Shown here: piece by piece, positions 33,304 to 46,277 of the stretch
Layout: each line of letters begins with the position of its first letter
Position numbering within the stretch: position 1 is the stretch's first letter
NCBI GenBank assembly: GCA_963682175.1
Contig: OY821791.1
Span: 17,698,542-17,762,541 of the forward strand
DNA length: 64,000 nt
Reading direction: 5' to 3'
Source: Triglochin maritima
Lineage: Eukaryota > Streptophyta > Magnoliopsida > Alismatales > Juncaginaceae
Notes under the pieces: generated by a model
The model's database searches: none
Told to the model about the DNA's origin: nothing
Seen by the model: the letters and a program-made list of their open reading frames with translations, nothing else
Made by a program: the position numbers and the translations under genes

Positions 33304-34567
33304 CCGCAGGTGCATGGCCGCGTTGAAGTGGTGGCAAATACAGGTCGGTCCACAGGGAGCGTGCGTGAGTTAGATTCACAATACTCGAGTGGGGGAGAAG
33401 AAAAGAGAGATGTGATCGAAATTAAACTATAATGCGTGGGAAATCGATAACAAACAATAAAACTAAACCCCTCGGGAGGTAGAGAAAGAATATGGAAATG
33501 GAAATGTGTGGTGTAGTGTGTGTTCAAATGCGCTCATTAAAACATGTTATACATGAAATCCATAAAACTCAATTCCAACTTTGCGTCCACATGAAATAAG
33601 ATACAACATTATCATTAAAACATACAAGACAATAATCAAAATGAAACAAATATGTTCACATGCAAAATTACTCAAATCCAACTACGTCTCAACATGAAAT
33701 AAGATTTATCATAGTCATTAAAACATACAAGACATTAATTTGCAAAAGGCCAACATGAGCACATGCATGCACATGCCTTGTTTCCTTCTTCCACTCCATC
33801 TTTATCCTAATCTCATCATTCCCCACAAAATATGCCCACTAATCTAAGCATGTGCTAAACTTCATTCAAGAGCATTAGCACAACAAAGATGAGAGTGAAA
33901 TCACATTAGATAGTTATGGAAAACATGTAATGCTCAAAGTATTAAGATTAACACACTCTAATCCATCACATGATCAAATCACCTTCCTCTACACCCCCCA
34001 TGGGGATGGACTACTCTTTACTCATCTCTACACTAAAGTAAGCATGAAAAGAACATAAACCCAAAATACAAATGAAGCAAAACAAGATTAAGCAAACAAC
34101 AACATAAATGAAATTGCATCAAAGTAAAGACACTAAAGTAAAGAACAAGAACAAAACTTGATTAAGAAACAAAAATACAAAGTTTTCTCCTCTCCAACCC
34201 CTTATTACACTACTAAAACAGGAAACTAAAATGTACTCTAATGGGGGAAGGAGGACGAACGTGGAGAGGAGGGATTACAATGGTATTTATAGAATAAATA
34301 CGGGTTTGGATGGATCTGGGAGCAATCCGATGACTGTCATAACTTTCTCTATAGTCTGGTGGACCCAAGTAATCAAGTACGAGCCACGGGAGAAATTGGG
34401 GCTCAATTGGAGCAAAATGAACCGCCAGTGGCGGATCATTTCCGCCCGATCGGTCCCAAATTCTTCAATCGTTGTCTCAATACATGCACAACAACTCGAG
34501 TAGCACAATATTGGGATAAAATAAAAGATATATAGCATGAATATGATGCATGATATGATACTAATCA
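33304..34567 (-). repeat. 3' LTR of element E1 (left end truncated)
   Basis: E-type LTR close to that of E3, from CCGCAGGTGCATGG to the outer end GATACTAATCA. It is followed by the polypurine tract in reverse (AATACCCCCACACTTA, 34568). The innermost 20 bp or so of U5 are missing at the LINE 2 junction. TATA-like TATTTATAG near 34284; palindrome pair near 34420. Confidence 0.85.
34420..34456. promoter_or_regulatory. Palindrome doublet, about 21-bp spacing, E1 LTR
   Basis: AACCGCCAGTGGCGGA (34420) and a degenerate partner centred on CCGATCGG (34446-34453). Centres are about 21 bp apart and lie about 130 bp upstream of the TATA-like box. Confidence 0.45.
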
Positions 34568-34683
34568 AATACCCCCACACTTACCTTTTGCCAGTCCCAA
34601 GCAAAACAATGAAAGAGAAAAATGAAGGAAAGGAAAACATACGAAAAACATGGAAATCCTAACTCACTTTCCTAGGAATCACA

Positions 34684-34735
34684 GTTGCACTTAGCACGTA
34701 CAACAAGCCGTTAAACCTCCATGTCGCCAAGGAGG
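34684..34735 (-). other. Twin hairpins H2 and H1 (E1 copy)
   Basis: On the minus strand H1 (34716-34735) has stem CCTCCTTG/CATGGAGG with one T-T mismatch and a GCGA (GNRA) loop. H2 (34684-34704) has stem GTTGTAC/GTGCAAC, where the changed base still pairs as U-G. Confidence 0.55.
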
Positions 34736-36391
34736 AGGATTGTTGTCTCCTGAGGATTTTCAGCGGATATACCCACAAAATCCGAACATAAATACATTCA
34801 ACCTAGCAACACGACTCGATGGGCTTATCTTTGGTCAATCATTGGACACGGTAATACTACGGGCCGACTATATATATGTATCCAGTCCACACACCTAGCC
34901 TAATGAATCATTCATGCAAGTTAATTAAGGACTTAAGTGAAAAACATGGACAACCTTAACATCCTCAAGCGATACATAGTGTAAAGTCCATTAAGGTTCT
35001 TATTGGCATTACCCTTTTTTTCTTTTTGTTAGTTTTTTTCTTCTTCTTTTTGGTTTATTTTTTATTTTTGTCTAGTTAGTGTTTGAGTCTCCCAGGGTCA
35101 GGTTTCGTGCGTCATTGCCAACGAGGACTTACACTATCACGTACACCTTTCCCCACATCTTTACATAGGGTGATCCCTACCATCCGTGTAATGGGAGTTC
35201 GGCCGGTGCATCCCAAGTCAGATGTCTCGAAAGCACCGAGCACAAAGTCCCCTCAGACCTAATTTCCCGAGTAATAGGAGCCGTGCGAGAAGAGATAATA
35301 CCTAGTCACTTATTTGGTATCTACACATGAACCAAAACCCCTACACTTAATGTCTTACAACAGGAGTTAAATGGTCATTGACTACAACAAACTTCCTTAT
35401 ATTAACAGACACGAATTATTCAACTAGGTTCAGGATGGACTTCTTTTTTTGTTTGAGTACTGAAACCCTATTATTACTCTCCCCCCGAGGGAAAACCGGG
35501 GTGCATCATAACGACTAGATAAGGCCTAAAGTCAGTATACTAGATATCCTAATGCATCAAGTTGAAGACAATTTTGGGAGCTTCCTTTCACTTTGCCTCT
35601 CAACGGTTTTGCACATGCCAAATACACGCAAAACCCACAAAATATTTTCTTTCACAAACACATGAAGATTTTTGAAAGAAATGGAAGAATTAAATAACTA
35701 GGCAAGCAAAAGAATACAAGTCACCCAAGGATCACGGCAAACAAATATATTGATATGAAATGCAACACACTAACATGACCCTAATAATACAAACAAAAGA
35801 AAACAAAAGGAGAAAGACTCTACTATGTACACACGTAAAACACCCCCACACTTAGTTCATGCATTGTCTTCAATGAATGTGAGCATGATACTACATGGAT
35901 ATATGCATGAAAAAGACAAGATCTCACCAACGTGAATCACAAAGGGAAGTTCATGGTTATGTTGATGGACACAACCCAAATTCCTCTCAAAACCTGTGAA
36001 ATACCAAAGAAGGGAGACGAATACGTGAAAGAAATGGGGCCCAAATATACAAGGGTCGGGGCCCACAACAATCAATGCTCACTCATTGAGTCTTTTATTG
36101 CATTTTTTCCTTTTTTTCCTTTTTTTCTTGTATTTTGAAATATAACTACGTACAAAAATATGTTCCTATCTTCATTTGTCAAAGGACATCAAATGGGAAC
36201 CTCAAAAGTGGGTCAATGCACTTCGAATGGGAACATGACACCACTCGGGGCCAGAATACTCATGTGTGGGCCCCTTCACAAAGAGCACAAGATGAAAGGA
36301 GAGGTTCATGAATTAGACGCAAAGGCGTCTCATTCAAAGGATCAAACTGAAAGAGCTTGAACCTCTCAAGAGTTTGAGACATAATGTGCAA

Positions 36392-36989
36392 CTAAAGAAG
36401 ATTTTCTCCCGTTGTAGAATTGAAGTTATAATCGTCAACCCAAACTCTCCAACCAATAGGCTGGTGGGTCGGAACAAGGTCAAGAACCTCGTTATGCATG
36501 TTCAACTCACTAGGCGAACAGAAAGTGGGTCTCTTACCCAAGGTATCCTCTAAGGCACTCCCAATACCCTCATTGACGATGCAATTGTTTGATGTCCCAT
36601 TATTTCCAATATGATCAGGAACAATAGTAAGATGCAAACTCTCATCAGGTCGTATGAGATTAAGAGTACTATGAAGCTTTTGCTTAACCACAATAGAGTC
36701 CTTAAGAGGCACAACAATAAGATCATGTGGCTCAAGTGCCATAGGACAAAAAGATAAGGCACAATCCTGTGCCGACTCATAATGAAGTTGGTCCATGTTT
36801 TTCTCAATTGGAATTGTATCCTCCACCAAGTGATTGTGAATTGAAACCCCAAGTCCCTCAGACTGACTACGAGTTTGACTTCGAAAGATTGTGCTTAGAA
36901 TTTGTGAATGTGGTGGTGGTTCGATATCAGAAGATAAATCCTCATGTTAACAAGAAAAGTTACCCTCCTCACGTTCACGTAATTGCTAC
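36392..36989 (-). pseudogene. E1 gag C-terminal tail
   Basis: Frame 36392-36829 is open for 145 codons and includes PTHQPIGWRVWVDDYNF. The same PIGWRV block ends the Gag-protease frame of E2 near 43690. It represents the C-terminal end of the polyprotein after the protease, now joined directly to the knuckle region. Confidence 0.55.
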
Positions 36990-38515
36990 TGTTGGAACAT
37001 GAGGGTCTACAATACTAATCTCTTTTAAGCTAATTACCTACTTGTTTAAACAATCAAAGATATGCAGCGGAATCTAAACTAAACAAGTAAGTAGGGAAGG
37101 AATAAGCAAACCACAAAGAGACGGGGGATTTTTATAGAGGTTTGGCACCCCACCCGAGTCCTAGTCCTCTCTTGCAAGCTCCGCTCGGATCACCGAGCTC
37201 CGCTCATGATTTTACTAACCACACCCTGTTCCGGGCCGGGAGAGAATGCCTTTACAATCTTCAAACTCGCGAACAACTTTTGCCGAGCTTGGCTCCTCCT
37301 CTCACAATCCGAGAGGGATGCTTCGGCCTTTCACCGAAACCTTTACTCTTCTTTGACAACAACAAACTTGAGTGGAACACACTCTCTAACTTGAGCACAC
37401 TTAGCTTATAATGTGGAATTGATGCTAATGTGTGGAAGTGTAAGCTTGGAGTGTTGGATTGGGGAAATTTGAGCTTGTGAGTTTCTCTCTAATGTATAGG
37501 ACAAGTAGTAGTGGTAGAGTTGTGTTAAAATCTGTTTTACAAGTCCTTATATAGGCATTAGAGAGAATAGAGTCGTTGGGGTTGATTGGGTATAACTTGG
37601 TGTAAGATACACAAAACAGAAACTCGCAGGACCCGTTTCTGAGTTAATTAGGTCCACCGACTCGGGCTGCACGGTCGATCGTTTGGCAGTTTTGAACTTA
37701 GTTCGGTCGACCGGTTAGGTAACGGTCGAGCACCCAATGCTATGACTCAGGTACACTTAAATGATCGGTCGAACTCTGAAAAGGGTTCGGTCGACCGATT
37801 TGCACCAGGCACTTTGGGGTTGACAAACAATGATCTATTCGGTCGACCAAAACAAGGTCTAGCGGTCGACCGCTTTTCAACAATAGGTTTGGGTTTGTCA
37901 AGAGACAGATATTTGGTCGACCGATCAAGGTCCTCGGTCGACCGATACATGAAATGTATTTGGGGTATATTTGGTTTAATACGAATACGACCGTTGGGTA
38001 TATACGACAAAACTAACGGTCGGAAAAATAAGTTCACACGGTCGACCGAAAGTGTATACACGGTCGACCGAAACCGGGCAGTGAAAACACAAACAGGATG
38101 ATTGATCACTCGGTTGACCGAACGGCCTGTTACGGTCGACCGACTGTGGGCAGACTGTTACGGTTCAGGTTTAGTGTTTTCCGGTCAAGTTTGGGTGATC
38201 TATTGAAGTCCAAATCATGTGAAATTTCGTGTGTGACTTCTATAAGGAACGTAGTGTTTGTTTAAGTTGATTTTAGCTCAAGTATGATCAATTTAGACAA
38301 GTTCCTAAGACTCAAAAAAAATACAAAATACATGTCTTCAAAATAGCTTGATTACATGTCTTGACTTGATTTTCCTTTCTTCCTTGAGTCTTGATCACCT
38401 GTAGAGGTTAGCACAAAGCAATATATATGCAATGCGATATGCTACTCTACTTGATCATAATTAAGATTAGGTTAATTAAATCATCAAAACAAAGATTAAG
38501 GCCAAAAAGCCAACA
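36990..38515 (-). repeat. Solo LTR (Copia-like) with GGTCGACCG array
   Basis: 1526 bp beginning TGTTGGAACATG and ending AGCCAACA, flanked by GCTAC (36985-36989) and ACTAC (38516-38520), one mismatch. Without it, E1 lines up with E3 across the site (near 640-650). On the minus strand the start TGTTGGCTTTTTGGCC and the R/U5-like end fit a Copia LTR. A TATA-like TATATAAG (minus strand) lies near 37549, and the palindrome array is upstream of it (37673-38142). Confidence 0.82.
37673..38142. promoter_or_regulatory. Array of GGTCGACCG palindromes in doublets
   Basis: Eight exact GGTCGACCG copies plus variants. Motif starts at 37673, 37705, 37724, 37767, 37789, 37841, 37864, 37915, 37936, 38019, 38040, 38062, 38112 and 38134. 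Steps are 32, 19, 43, 22, 52, 23, 51, 21, 83, 21, 22, 50 and 22 bp, mostly near multiples of 10.5. Apparent short ORFs here are a by-product of the repeats. Confidence 0.8.
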
Positions 38516-39240
38516 ACTACGTCATTTGGCTCACTTGCATTGCCATATTTTGCATGAACGTAAGGAAGGTTTGTTTCAAGGAAGCGGGTATGTGGTCAAC
38601 TATGAGGTCCAATTCCGAATTTTGGAGATTTGGGGTTCGGTGTTTATGGGCTGAGAATGAGTCCAATGATTGGTCATGGATGGCTGCTGGTAGAATTCTG
38701 AGTATTCGGGAGGATATTGGGGTGGAAATAATGTATAAGAATTTGAGTAAGAATTGTCTCCCCACGAATCCATCCCTCTCGGATTGTACGCAGATGTGTA
38801 AGGGTCACATTACGCATTTTGGAAAAGGTCTGCTTATACTCAGGCTCTGGGGAACATAAGGACATTCCCTGAAAGCATGACCACTCAACCCGCAATAGTT
38901 ACACGGTATAGCTACAGGACCTATCGGTGCACTCATGTCATCTACCACATGCATGAAAGAAGCCAAAGGTTCTTGTAATGTCTCAGTATGATGACCCTAG
39001 ATGGTGGTCTAACAGTCGGTGCCTCCCTCATATTACTTCAATCTGAAGATTGATCAGCCACACAATTAAGATTGTCCCAACCACACGCGGTGTTTCTCTA
39101 AGGCACCCCAGGATGCATGGGTTTGTAGTACCAGGGAGAATAGTCCTTGTTCCAACAATGATATGGATGGTCTCCCATGTAACCATCTATCTCGACAAAG
39201 AACTCTCAATTCGACCACTCTCACCACCACGAGGCTAGGC
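38516..39240 (-). pseudogene. E1 gag remnant with zinc knuckle
   Basis: Translation of the minus strand near 38865-38912 gives CNYCGLSGHAFREC, an intact CCHC knuckle. Frame 38517-38765 has LDLIVDHIPASLKQTF as in E3. The capsid domain is missing. Confidence 0.6.
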
Positions 39241-40142
39241 TCGCAAAAAGTTTTCGACTTGACCCTAAAACGCTAACAGAGAGTGTAAACGGGAGGATAC
39301 TAGAATGAGGAAATAAGTGAGAAGAAGATGACTCAGAGGAGAAGGGAAGAATTCCTAGAGCTTGCGTGGGTAGTGGGTGAGGGTAGAAGCCTACTCTAGC
39401 AAACACGACTCAAACAAGCTTCAACTGCCTATGGGTCTTTACAGCTCGACGACGCCTAAGTGCGAGGTCACACGGCCTCAACACGCCTCACCACCCTATG
39501 AAGAAGAAAAAAAGGCCCAGAAAGTGAGCCAAGATCTGGAGTTCTCGTCTCTCCTACTATCGACAAAGTGGGCGACGTCGATCAGACCATGACGGTCGTG
39601 ACTGGATCACTCTCCTAATGCGCTCGAGTCCTATTGGCCAATGTCTACTTGATTTCAGATTAAGGCTTCCCTTGAGTGTGTGTTTTTGGGCTAAGGAAGG
39701 GGTGATGAAATACCCCACCCTATCTTTTAGACTATAGGTTGTGCCCCTTAAGGATGTTTTGAAAGCTTAAGCTAGAAAGCAACTCACCAAACAAGCACTC
39801 ACCTCACTCTTGTTACAATGCACCTTACTTGCTAATGCATGATCTAAACATACGTGAATGAGAGATCGGGTGCACATACCTCACGCCAGCAATTGACAAC
39901 AAGAATGTAAAGAAAAAAGAAAAGACAAATGCGTGCAAGGTCTACAAATGATGCATGACCTAGATGAGAATAAGTCTAATCTTTTGCTTTGAATTTTATG
40001 GTCCAAGTTGTCTTAAGGGGTCATGCAAGAAAAATTAATTAACACTAAAACAGAGCATTAATGGCATCAACAGTGAACGGAAACAACTAGATATAGGAAA
40101 AAGAAGCTAATGTCATAACAACACTTGAAATTGGCTCACCCA

Positions 40143-40180
40143 ATCCGCCAATGGCGGATGCAAATCTGCTACTGGCGGAT
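40143..40180. promoter_or_regulatory. Palindrome doublet, 21-bp spacing, E1 leader
   Basis: ATCCGCCAATGGCGGAT (40143) and ATCTGCTACTGGCGGAT (40164), 21 bp apart. The motif has shifted to CCGCCA-TGGCGG but the spacing is unchanged. Confidence 0.6.
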
Positions 40181-40341
40181 GTTCTGGAGATTCTGGTCTC
40201 CAGACTTCACCAGTGCTCTTCTTTGCCTCTTTAGGTTCCCCAGTCCACTTGGTTTCCCTTCTAGTAACCAAAAGAGAAAAGAAAATGAAAAAACAAAGAA
40301 AACCCCACCGAAATGGTGAACTCAACTACGAAAATGACACT

Positions 40342-40358
40342 CTCCGGCAACGGCACCA
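40342..40358 (-). other. Primer-binding site of E1
   Basis: Minus strand TGGTGCCGTTGCCGGAG, two mismatches to the tRNA-Asp site, 6 nt from the LTR. Confidence 0.8.
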
Positions 40359-40364
40359 AAAACT

Positions 40365-41891
40365 TGATTGAATCAGTTAAAATACCGCAAGTACACGACC
40401 GCGTTGAAGCGATGACAAATACAGGTCGGTCCACGGGAAGATGAGTAGCCTCTGGTTTGTAAAAAATCAAGTGGAGAATAAAGCGAGAAGAGATTTGGTT
40501 ATGCTAAGCTAAACTACACTAAACTAGTAAGTAAAAAATGCGAAAGAAAGCAACAAAAGATTGGAAATCAAGAAGAGAAACCCCTAAGGGGGAGAGTGTG
40601 TGCACATATGAAGTGAAATTAGTGATGAATGATGCATGTAAGCATGTGTGTGTGTGTCATGTGTGTGTGTTGTCATGCATAGGAAGTGTCTAAAGATGTG
40701 GCAAAACCTATCAATCCATTCACACAATGTATCAGCAATTACTACTTGATTATCATAAGATTAGGCTCAACATGTGAAGTGTTTAAAGATATGGCAAGAC
40801 TCATCAAAAACCATAAACTCATGTGAAGAACAAAGCTAAGCATGGGAGGTGTCTAAATCTTATGGTGAAACTCATCAAAACAAAGTTTCTTCAATCAATC
40901 AAGAAGCAACCACAAATACAAACACTTAACTAAGATGTAGCATATTCAATAAACATGAGGAAACTAAGCATGGGAAGTTTCTAAATCTTATGGCAAAACC
41001 CATCAAAAATCCTCCCAACATGTATATGATTAAAATACCACTGATGAACATATAAACATGCAAGTCTACTCAATCAAAAATTCATCAAACATCAAAAGTT
41101 CCCAACATATATCTACATAATCTCCACCCCCAAAGGGGGATGGAACTACTCACTAATCATTAAGAAAACAAAACAAAACGAAATTAAACTAAGCAAGCAA
41201 GATTTGAAAGAATTGAAAGAGACAATATGAAACTAACTAAGAAAATTATGTTATTAACATGACTCACATTACAAGTAGCATTCTTCTCCACTTGAGTTTT
41301 GCTTCAAGGCTTTACTCCAAGTTGAGAGAATGCCACAAATCAATGGGTGAATACAAAGGAAGAGGAAGAGTTCTATTTATAATCATAGAAAACGGCAATC
41401 GGGGACAATCCCCCGATATGGAACTAAACACATACTATAAATGGATATAAAACAACATAACCAACGACCTGACTAAACCATGAATGCTTTGGACAAATAT
41501 GGACTGCCAATTGGCGGTCTGGAATGGTCGGATTGCGTCTGGATTTTGGCGGCTCGTTTATGCATGGCTTGATTTCTTGATGTTTGACGAACCTGATTTG
41601 GTTGTTGATGTTTGGGCCCGAATCTAATTGCCAAAATATTATTCCTGATGATGTGGGGCTTCTTGATTTGCTCATTGATCCTTTTGGTTTACATCCGGGT
41701 CCTTCTAACTTGCATCCCAGTCTCCAAGTCTTACAACTCAGTCATTTTTCTTGCTTTTAGGTCCTTTGATGCCTCTTCTCCTCAAACATGTTTATTCTTG
41801 AAACTCAAACATAAAAGTCATTACGTGGCATTGTTTAGGTTCAAAATAATGGATATAAGATATAAATGAATGCATGAAATGATGTAAATCA
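40365..41891 (-). repeat. Chimeric LTR shared by E1 and E2
   Basis: The LTR (TGATTGAATC to GTAAATCA) has a primer site on its left and a polypurine tract on its right, so it is at once the 5' LTR of E1 and the 3' LTR of E2. The first ~75 bp (to about 40440) are of E1/E3 type; the rest is nearly the same as the E2 5' LTR and the Y LTR. This is the expected product of unequal recombination between LTRs of two elements. Confidence 0.88.
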
Positions 41892-41906
41892 AATACCCCC
41901 ACACCT

Positions 41907-43600
41907 AACTTTTGCTAGTCCCAAGCAAAACAAAGAAAGAAAAATGGAAGAAATGAAAGCATACGAAAAACAAGAAATCCTAACTCACTTTCATAGGAAT
42001 CACAGTTGCACTTAGCACGTGCAACAAGCCATTAAACCTCATTGACACCAAGGAGGATGAGTGTTGTCTCCTGAGGGTTTTCACCGGATACACCCACAAA
42101 ATCCGAACATAGATACGTTATTCAACCTAGCAACACAACTCGATGGACTCATTTTCGTCGATCACTGAACACGGTAATTCTACGGGCCGACTCTATATAT
42201 GTATTCAGTCCACACACAGCCTAATGAACCATTCACGTAAATTAGTTAAGGACTTAAGTCAAAGGTAAGGGCAACCTTAACATCCTCAAGTGATACAAAG
42301 TGTAAAGTCCATTAAGGTTCTTATTTGCATTACCATTTCCTCTCTCTTCTTTTTTCTTTTTATTTTGTTCTTTTTTTCATTCATCATTTTTTTCTAGTTT
42401 GGTGTGTCATTCTCCCAGGGTCAGGTTTCGTGCATCTTTGCCTATGAGGACTTACACTATCACGTACACCTTTCCCCCCATCTCCACATAGGGCGATCCC
42501 TACCACCGGTGTAACGGGAGTTCGGTCGGCGCAACCCAACTCAGATCACTTGAAAGCACCAGGCACTAAGTCCCCTTGGACCTAATTTCCCGAGTGATAG
42601 GAGTCGTGCGAGAAGAGAGAACACCTACTCACTTATTTCTTATCTACACATGAACCAAAACCCCTACACTTAAGGTTTCACAAAAAGCGTTTAAGGGTCC
42701 CTGACTACGACAAACTTCCTTATACTAACAGACACAAATTATTTGACTCACTAGGTTCAGGGTGGACTTTTTATTTGTTTGAGTACTGAAACCCTATGAT
42801 TACTCGCCCTCCGGGGTAAGACCATGGTACATCATTACGACTAGATAAGACCTAAAGCCGGTTTACTAAATCTCCTAATGCATCACATTCAAGGCAATTT
42901 TAGGAGCTTTCTTTTTACTTTGTCTCTCAATGATTTTGCACATGCTAAACACTTGCAAACCCACAGAACATTTTCTTTCGCAAACACATGAAGATTTTGA
43001 AAGAAATGTGAAAATTTTAAAGCACCAGGCAAGCAAAAGAAGAGAAGTCACTCAATGATCATGGCAGGCAGATATATCAATATTAAATGCAGTACACTAT
43101 CATGACCCTAACAATACAAACAAACAAAAAATGAAAAAGACTCGACTCCACATATATACAAATGTAAAGCACCCCCCACATACACACACACTTACTTCAT
43201 GCACTGTCCTCAATGAATGTGAGTATGAAACTACATGGATTTATGCATGAAAAAGAAAAGATCTCACCAACGTGAAGCACAAGGAAAGTTTCACGGTCAT
43301 GTTGATGGACATAATCCCGAATTCCCAAAAACCAGTGAGATACTTAAGAAGGGAGAAATACGACAAACAAATGGGGCCCAAATACTCAAAGGTTGGGGCC
43401 ACACAAACCATTGTTCACTTGTGGAGTCTTTTGCGTTTTTTTGTTGTTTTTTCCTAAACAAGATATATACATCAACAAAGATATTCTCATAATCATTTGG
43501 TCAAGGAACATCAAATGAGAACATTAAGTCTTGCGGACAAGAGATTTGCCAAGATGGGCACGCTTCACTGGTACTCTGAGGTATCATGCGGGGTGAAAGG
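41907..43600 (-). other. Noncoding 3' region of E2 with twin hairpins
   Basis: About 1.7 kb between the Gag-protease stop and the polypurine tract, similar to the same part of E0 and E1. H2 is at 42005-42025 (stem GTTGCAC/GTGCAAC) and H1 at 42037-42056 (stem with one mismatch, loop GTGT). No meaningful ORF. Confidence 0.72.
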
Positions 43601-46272
43601 TCAAAACTGAAAAGGCTCAAACCCCTCATGATATTGGTTGGGTGTAGGCAACATGAATGAGTGGAGTTGTGTTGCCTCTCTAGGGTTTAGTTGCTCATCG
43701 AACAAAACCCTCCAACCAATAGGCAAGTGCATCGGAATGAGTTCCTCAGGCTCATTCGAAGGATGTGGCACACCTCTTTCACTAAGAATGAGGCTTCTCT
43801 CCAAGTCATCCAACAATGACCACCCAACCTCCTTTATATTATTAAGCATAAGCTTGATCGCAGATTGGTCGTTGGTGGAATCAAGATGAAGCTCAAAAGG
43901 CTCAACGGCCGTGGGACATGGGGTAGAGACATCTTCTCGTATGGGCATATGCTGAGGTGTGTCTCCCTCACTAACAGTCTCAACTGAATCATTTAATAAA
44001 CACTCCCTTTGTACATTCATGTTTGGTGTCAGCTCACTTTGTTGCATTGCAAAGACATGCAATGAGTTTTCGCTGGGCAAACAAATATTCTCATTGGGTT
44101 GCATTGGTGTTAGGGGTGTTTGTTGATTTTGCGGTGCTTTCTCTAATTGGCGGATGAGGTTGAGATTTAAAGGTTGGTCCATGGGCTCTTGTTGCCTACC
44201 AGAGTTGAACACATGAAACTCGACACTCATGTTACCAAACGAGAGCTTCATGGGACCATTTCTACAATAAATTTAGGCATTAGAGGTTGCCAGAAATTGT
44301 CTACCCAAAATCAAAGGTATTTGAGAGTGGGTGTTCGCAACTGGATTGGTATCGAGGACTACAAAATCGACCGGAAATATAAAATCTCCAACTTTGATGA
44401 GCACGTCCTCGATAATCCCCTTTGGGGCACGAATGGGTCTATCTGCCAATTGGTGGGTGATCTTAGTTGGTTTCAATTCTCCCAAGTTCAACTGTTGCTA
44501 AACAGAAAATGGAAGGAGGTTGACCGCTGATCCTAAATCAAGAAATACGTTACTCATGCTAGTGTCCCCTATTGTACACTGAATAGTAGGACACCCAAGG
44601 TCCTTGTATTTTGTGTATGTGGGATTGGACAAAAGTGAGCTTACACTCGTAGCTAAGAATGTTTTCATAGGAACATTGGTCTTCCTCTTTGTTGTGTACA
44701 TATCCTTCAACACTTTGGCATATTGAGGTATTTGTTGGATGACATCCAACAAGGGGATGTTAACCTTCACTTGTTTAAAGGCCTCTAATATCTTATCCAT
44801 TGTATCACTTTGCTTTTTGGTTAACCTACTAGGATAGGGAGCTTTTGGCAGGTAGGTTTTCTACGGTGCCTAAGAAGGAGGCGTTAGTGTATTACCCTCA
44901 CCCTCAGCCGCTTCTTCACCATCATTCGCACTGAGGGGCTGCACAGATGGTGGTGGTGGCAAGGAAATGTGATTGTCAACCTGCTTTCCATTCCTTAAGG
45001 TTACAATGGGATTGACATGGTGAACAGGTTCTTCCATACGGTTCACTTGACACTCACGAGGTACCAAACTCTCATTTTGCAGTGTTGTTGCTGGTACATG
45101 CAGGGGTTAGCCTCAGGCTGGCTTGGCAGAGTCCCTCTCCCTCCCTCTCATGTACAGAGTGAGCCAATTGGCCCCTCTGAAACTCTAGAGATTTGATGGT
45201 CTGCTGATTTGAAGTGAGAACTTGACTTGTGGATGACATAAAGTTTTTCATTGAGTTTTGAAGTCCACGAGTCAAGGTCTCCAGCGAATTGAATCGGGTT
45301 TCCATATTGTTGTAATTCGGGAAACCTGATTGATTGGTGATTTGAGTTTGGGGTGGCTGATAAGATTTTGCATACGAGGGAGGTTGTTGTGGTTTGTTAG
45401 GTGGTCGAGAGAAGATTGAGAACCACCCTGGGCATTGTTTTGGTTCCATGAAAAGTTAGGTTGGTTCCTCCATCCAGGATTATATGATGATGAATATGGG
45501 TCATTCCGGGATCTATCATAGATGACATTAACTTGTTCCATCTCAAGAGGAATGGATGCACACTCGCCTCCTACATGACCTATCCTACCACAGAGATAAC
45601 AGGGAACTGGACCAGATGCAGACACATGTGACAAACCTTGTTGGGTTTGGAGCTCAATCGAATCCATGCGGTGCATTAATGACGTTATGCGTGCCTCGGT
45701 GGTCGTAGTGGTATCGACAGCAAATGCAACACCCGATCTAGTCAAGTTTGCGTTTGCGATCCTCGCTCCTCTGCTAGATGATGGTGATGGTTCCCTCACA
45801 CTCTACCACTGCATGGTATTCTCAGCGAAGTCTTCTAGGAAAGCCCATGTCTCCCTTTCATCCTTTCCTAAGAACTCGCCTTGCCACATGGACTCAAGGA
45901 GCGTTCAGGATGGGATGTGGAGATCATCATAGACAATCTGACAAAGCCGCCACAACTTGATGCCATAGTGAGGGCATGAGGATAGTAGCTCCTTGAACCT
46001 CTCTAAGTGTGCATGAAATGATTCGGTCTCATGTTGATAAAACGAATTGATTTTGTTCCTCAATTTTTGAGTCCAATGATTTGGAAAGTACTTCTTGAGG
46101 AATGTAGTTGAAATTCATCACAAGTGCTAAAGGCATTCGCCTGGTTGCTGTACAACCACTTTGTGGCATCATCCTTTAGTGCAAAGGGGACAAGCCTAAG
46201 ATGGATGGAGTTTGTACTAAATTGTTGCAGCTTGAACATAGCACAGACCTCCTCAAATTCCTTGATAAAGTT
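43601..46272 (-). pseudogene. E2 gag-protease, main part
   Basis: Frames 45272-45799 (Gag after the capsid domain, knuckle CYLCGRIGHVGGEC), 45072-45449, 44870-45067, 44498-44800 (linker and protease, active site VFLDLGSAVNLLP with the Asp kept), 44273-44491 (PLILGRQFLATSNA) and 43601-44251 (C-terminal tail ending in PIGWRV..., then the stop at 43601). It is 60-80% alike to N by eye in the protease part. Several frameshifts and stops make it inactive. The stop just after the tail and the following noncoding region show that absence of pol is original, not due to the nearby insertions. Confidence 0.85.
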
Positions 46273-46277
46273 ATAGG

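Larger units (their letters stand above)
34568..40364 (-). mobile_element. Internal region of Athila-like element E1
   Basis: Right to left on the minus strand: primer site (40342-40358), leader (about 39240-40341) with palindrome doublet, gag remnant with zinc knuckle (38516-39240), an inserted solo LTR (36990-38515), gag C-terminal tail (36392-36989), noncoding 3' region with twin hairpins (34568-36390) and polypurine tract. It has the same deletion of capsid domain and protease as E3, so E1 and E3 descend from one deletion derivative that was copied. Confidence 0.8.

Noticed and set aside
37742..38109. Open frames on both strands with recurring V-D-R residues
   Set aside because: They come from the GGTCGACCG repeats, which translate as (S/A)VDR in any LTR copy; they lie within an LTR and have no start context or homologue.
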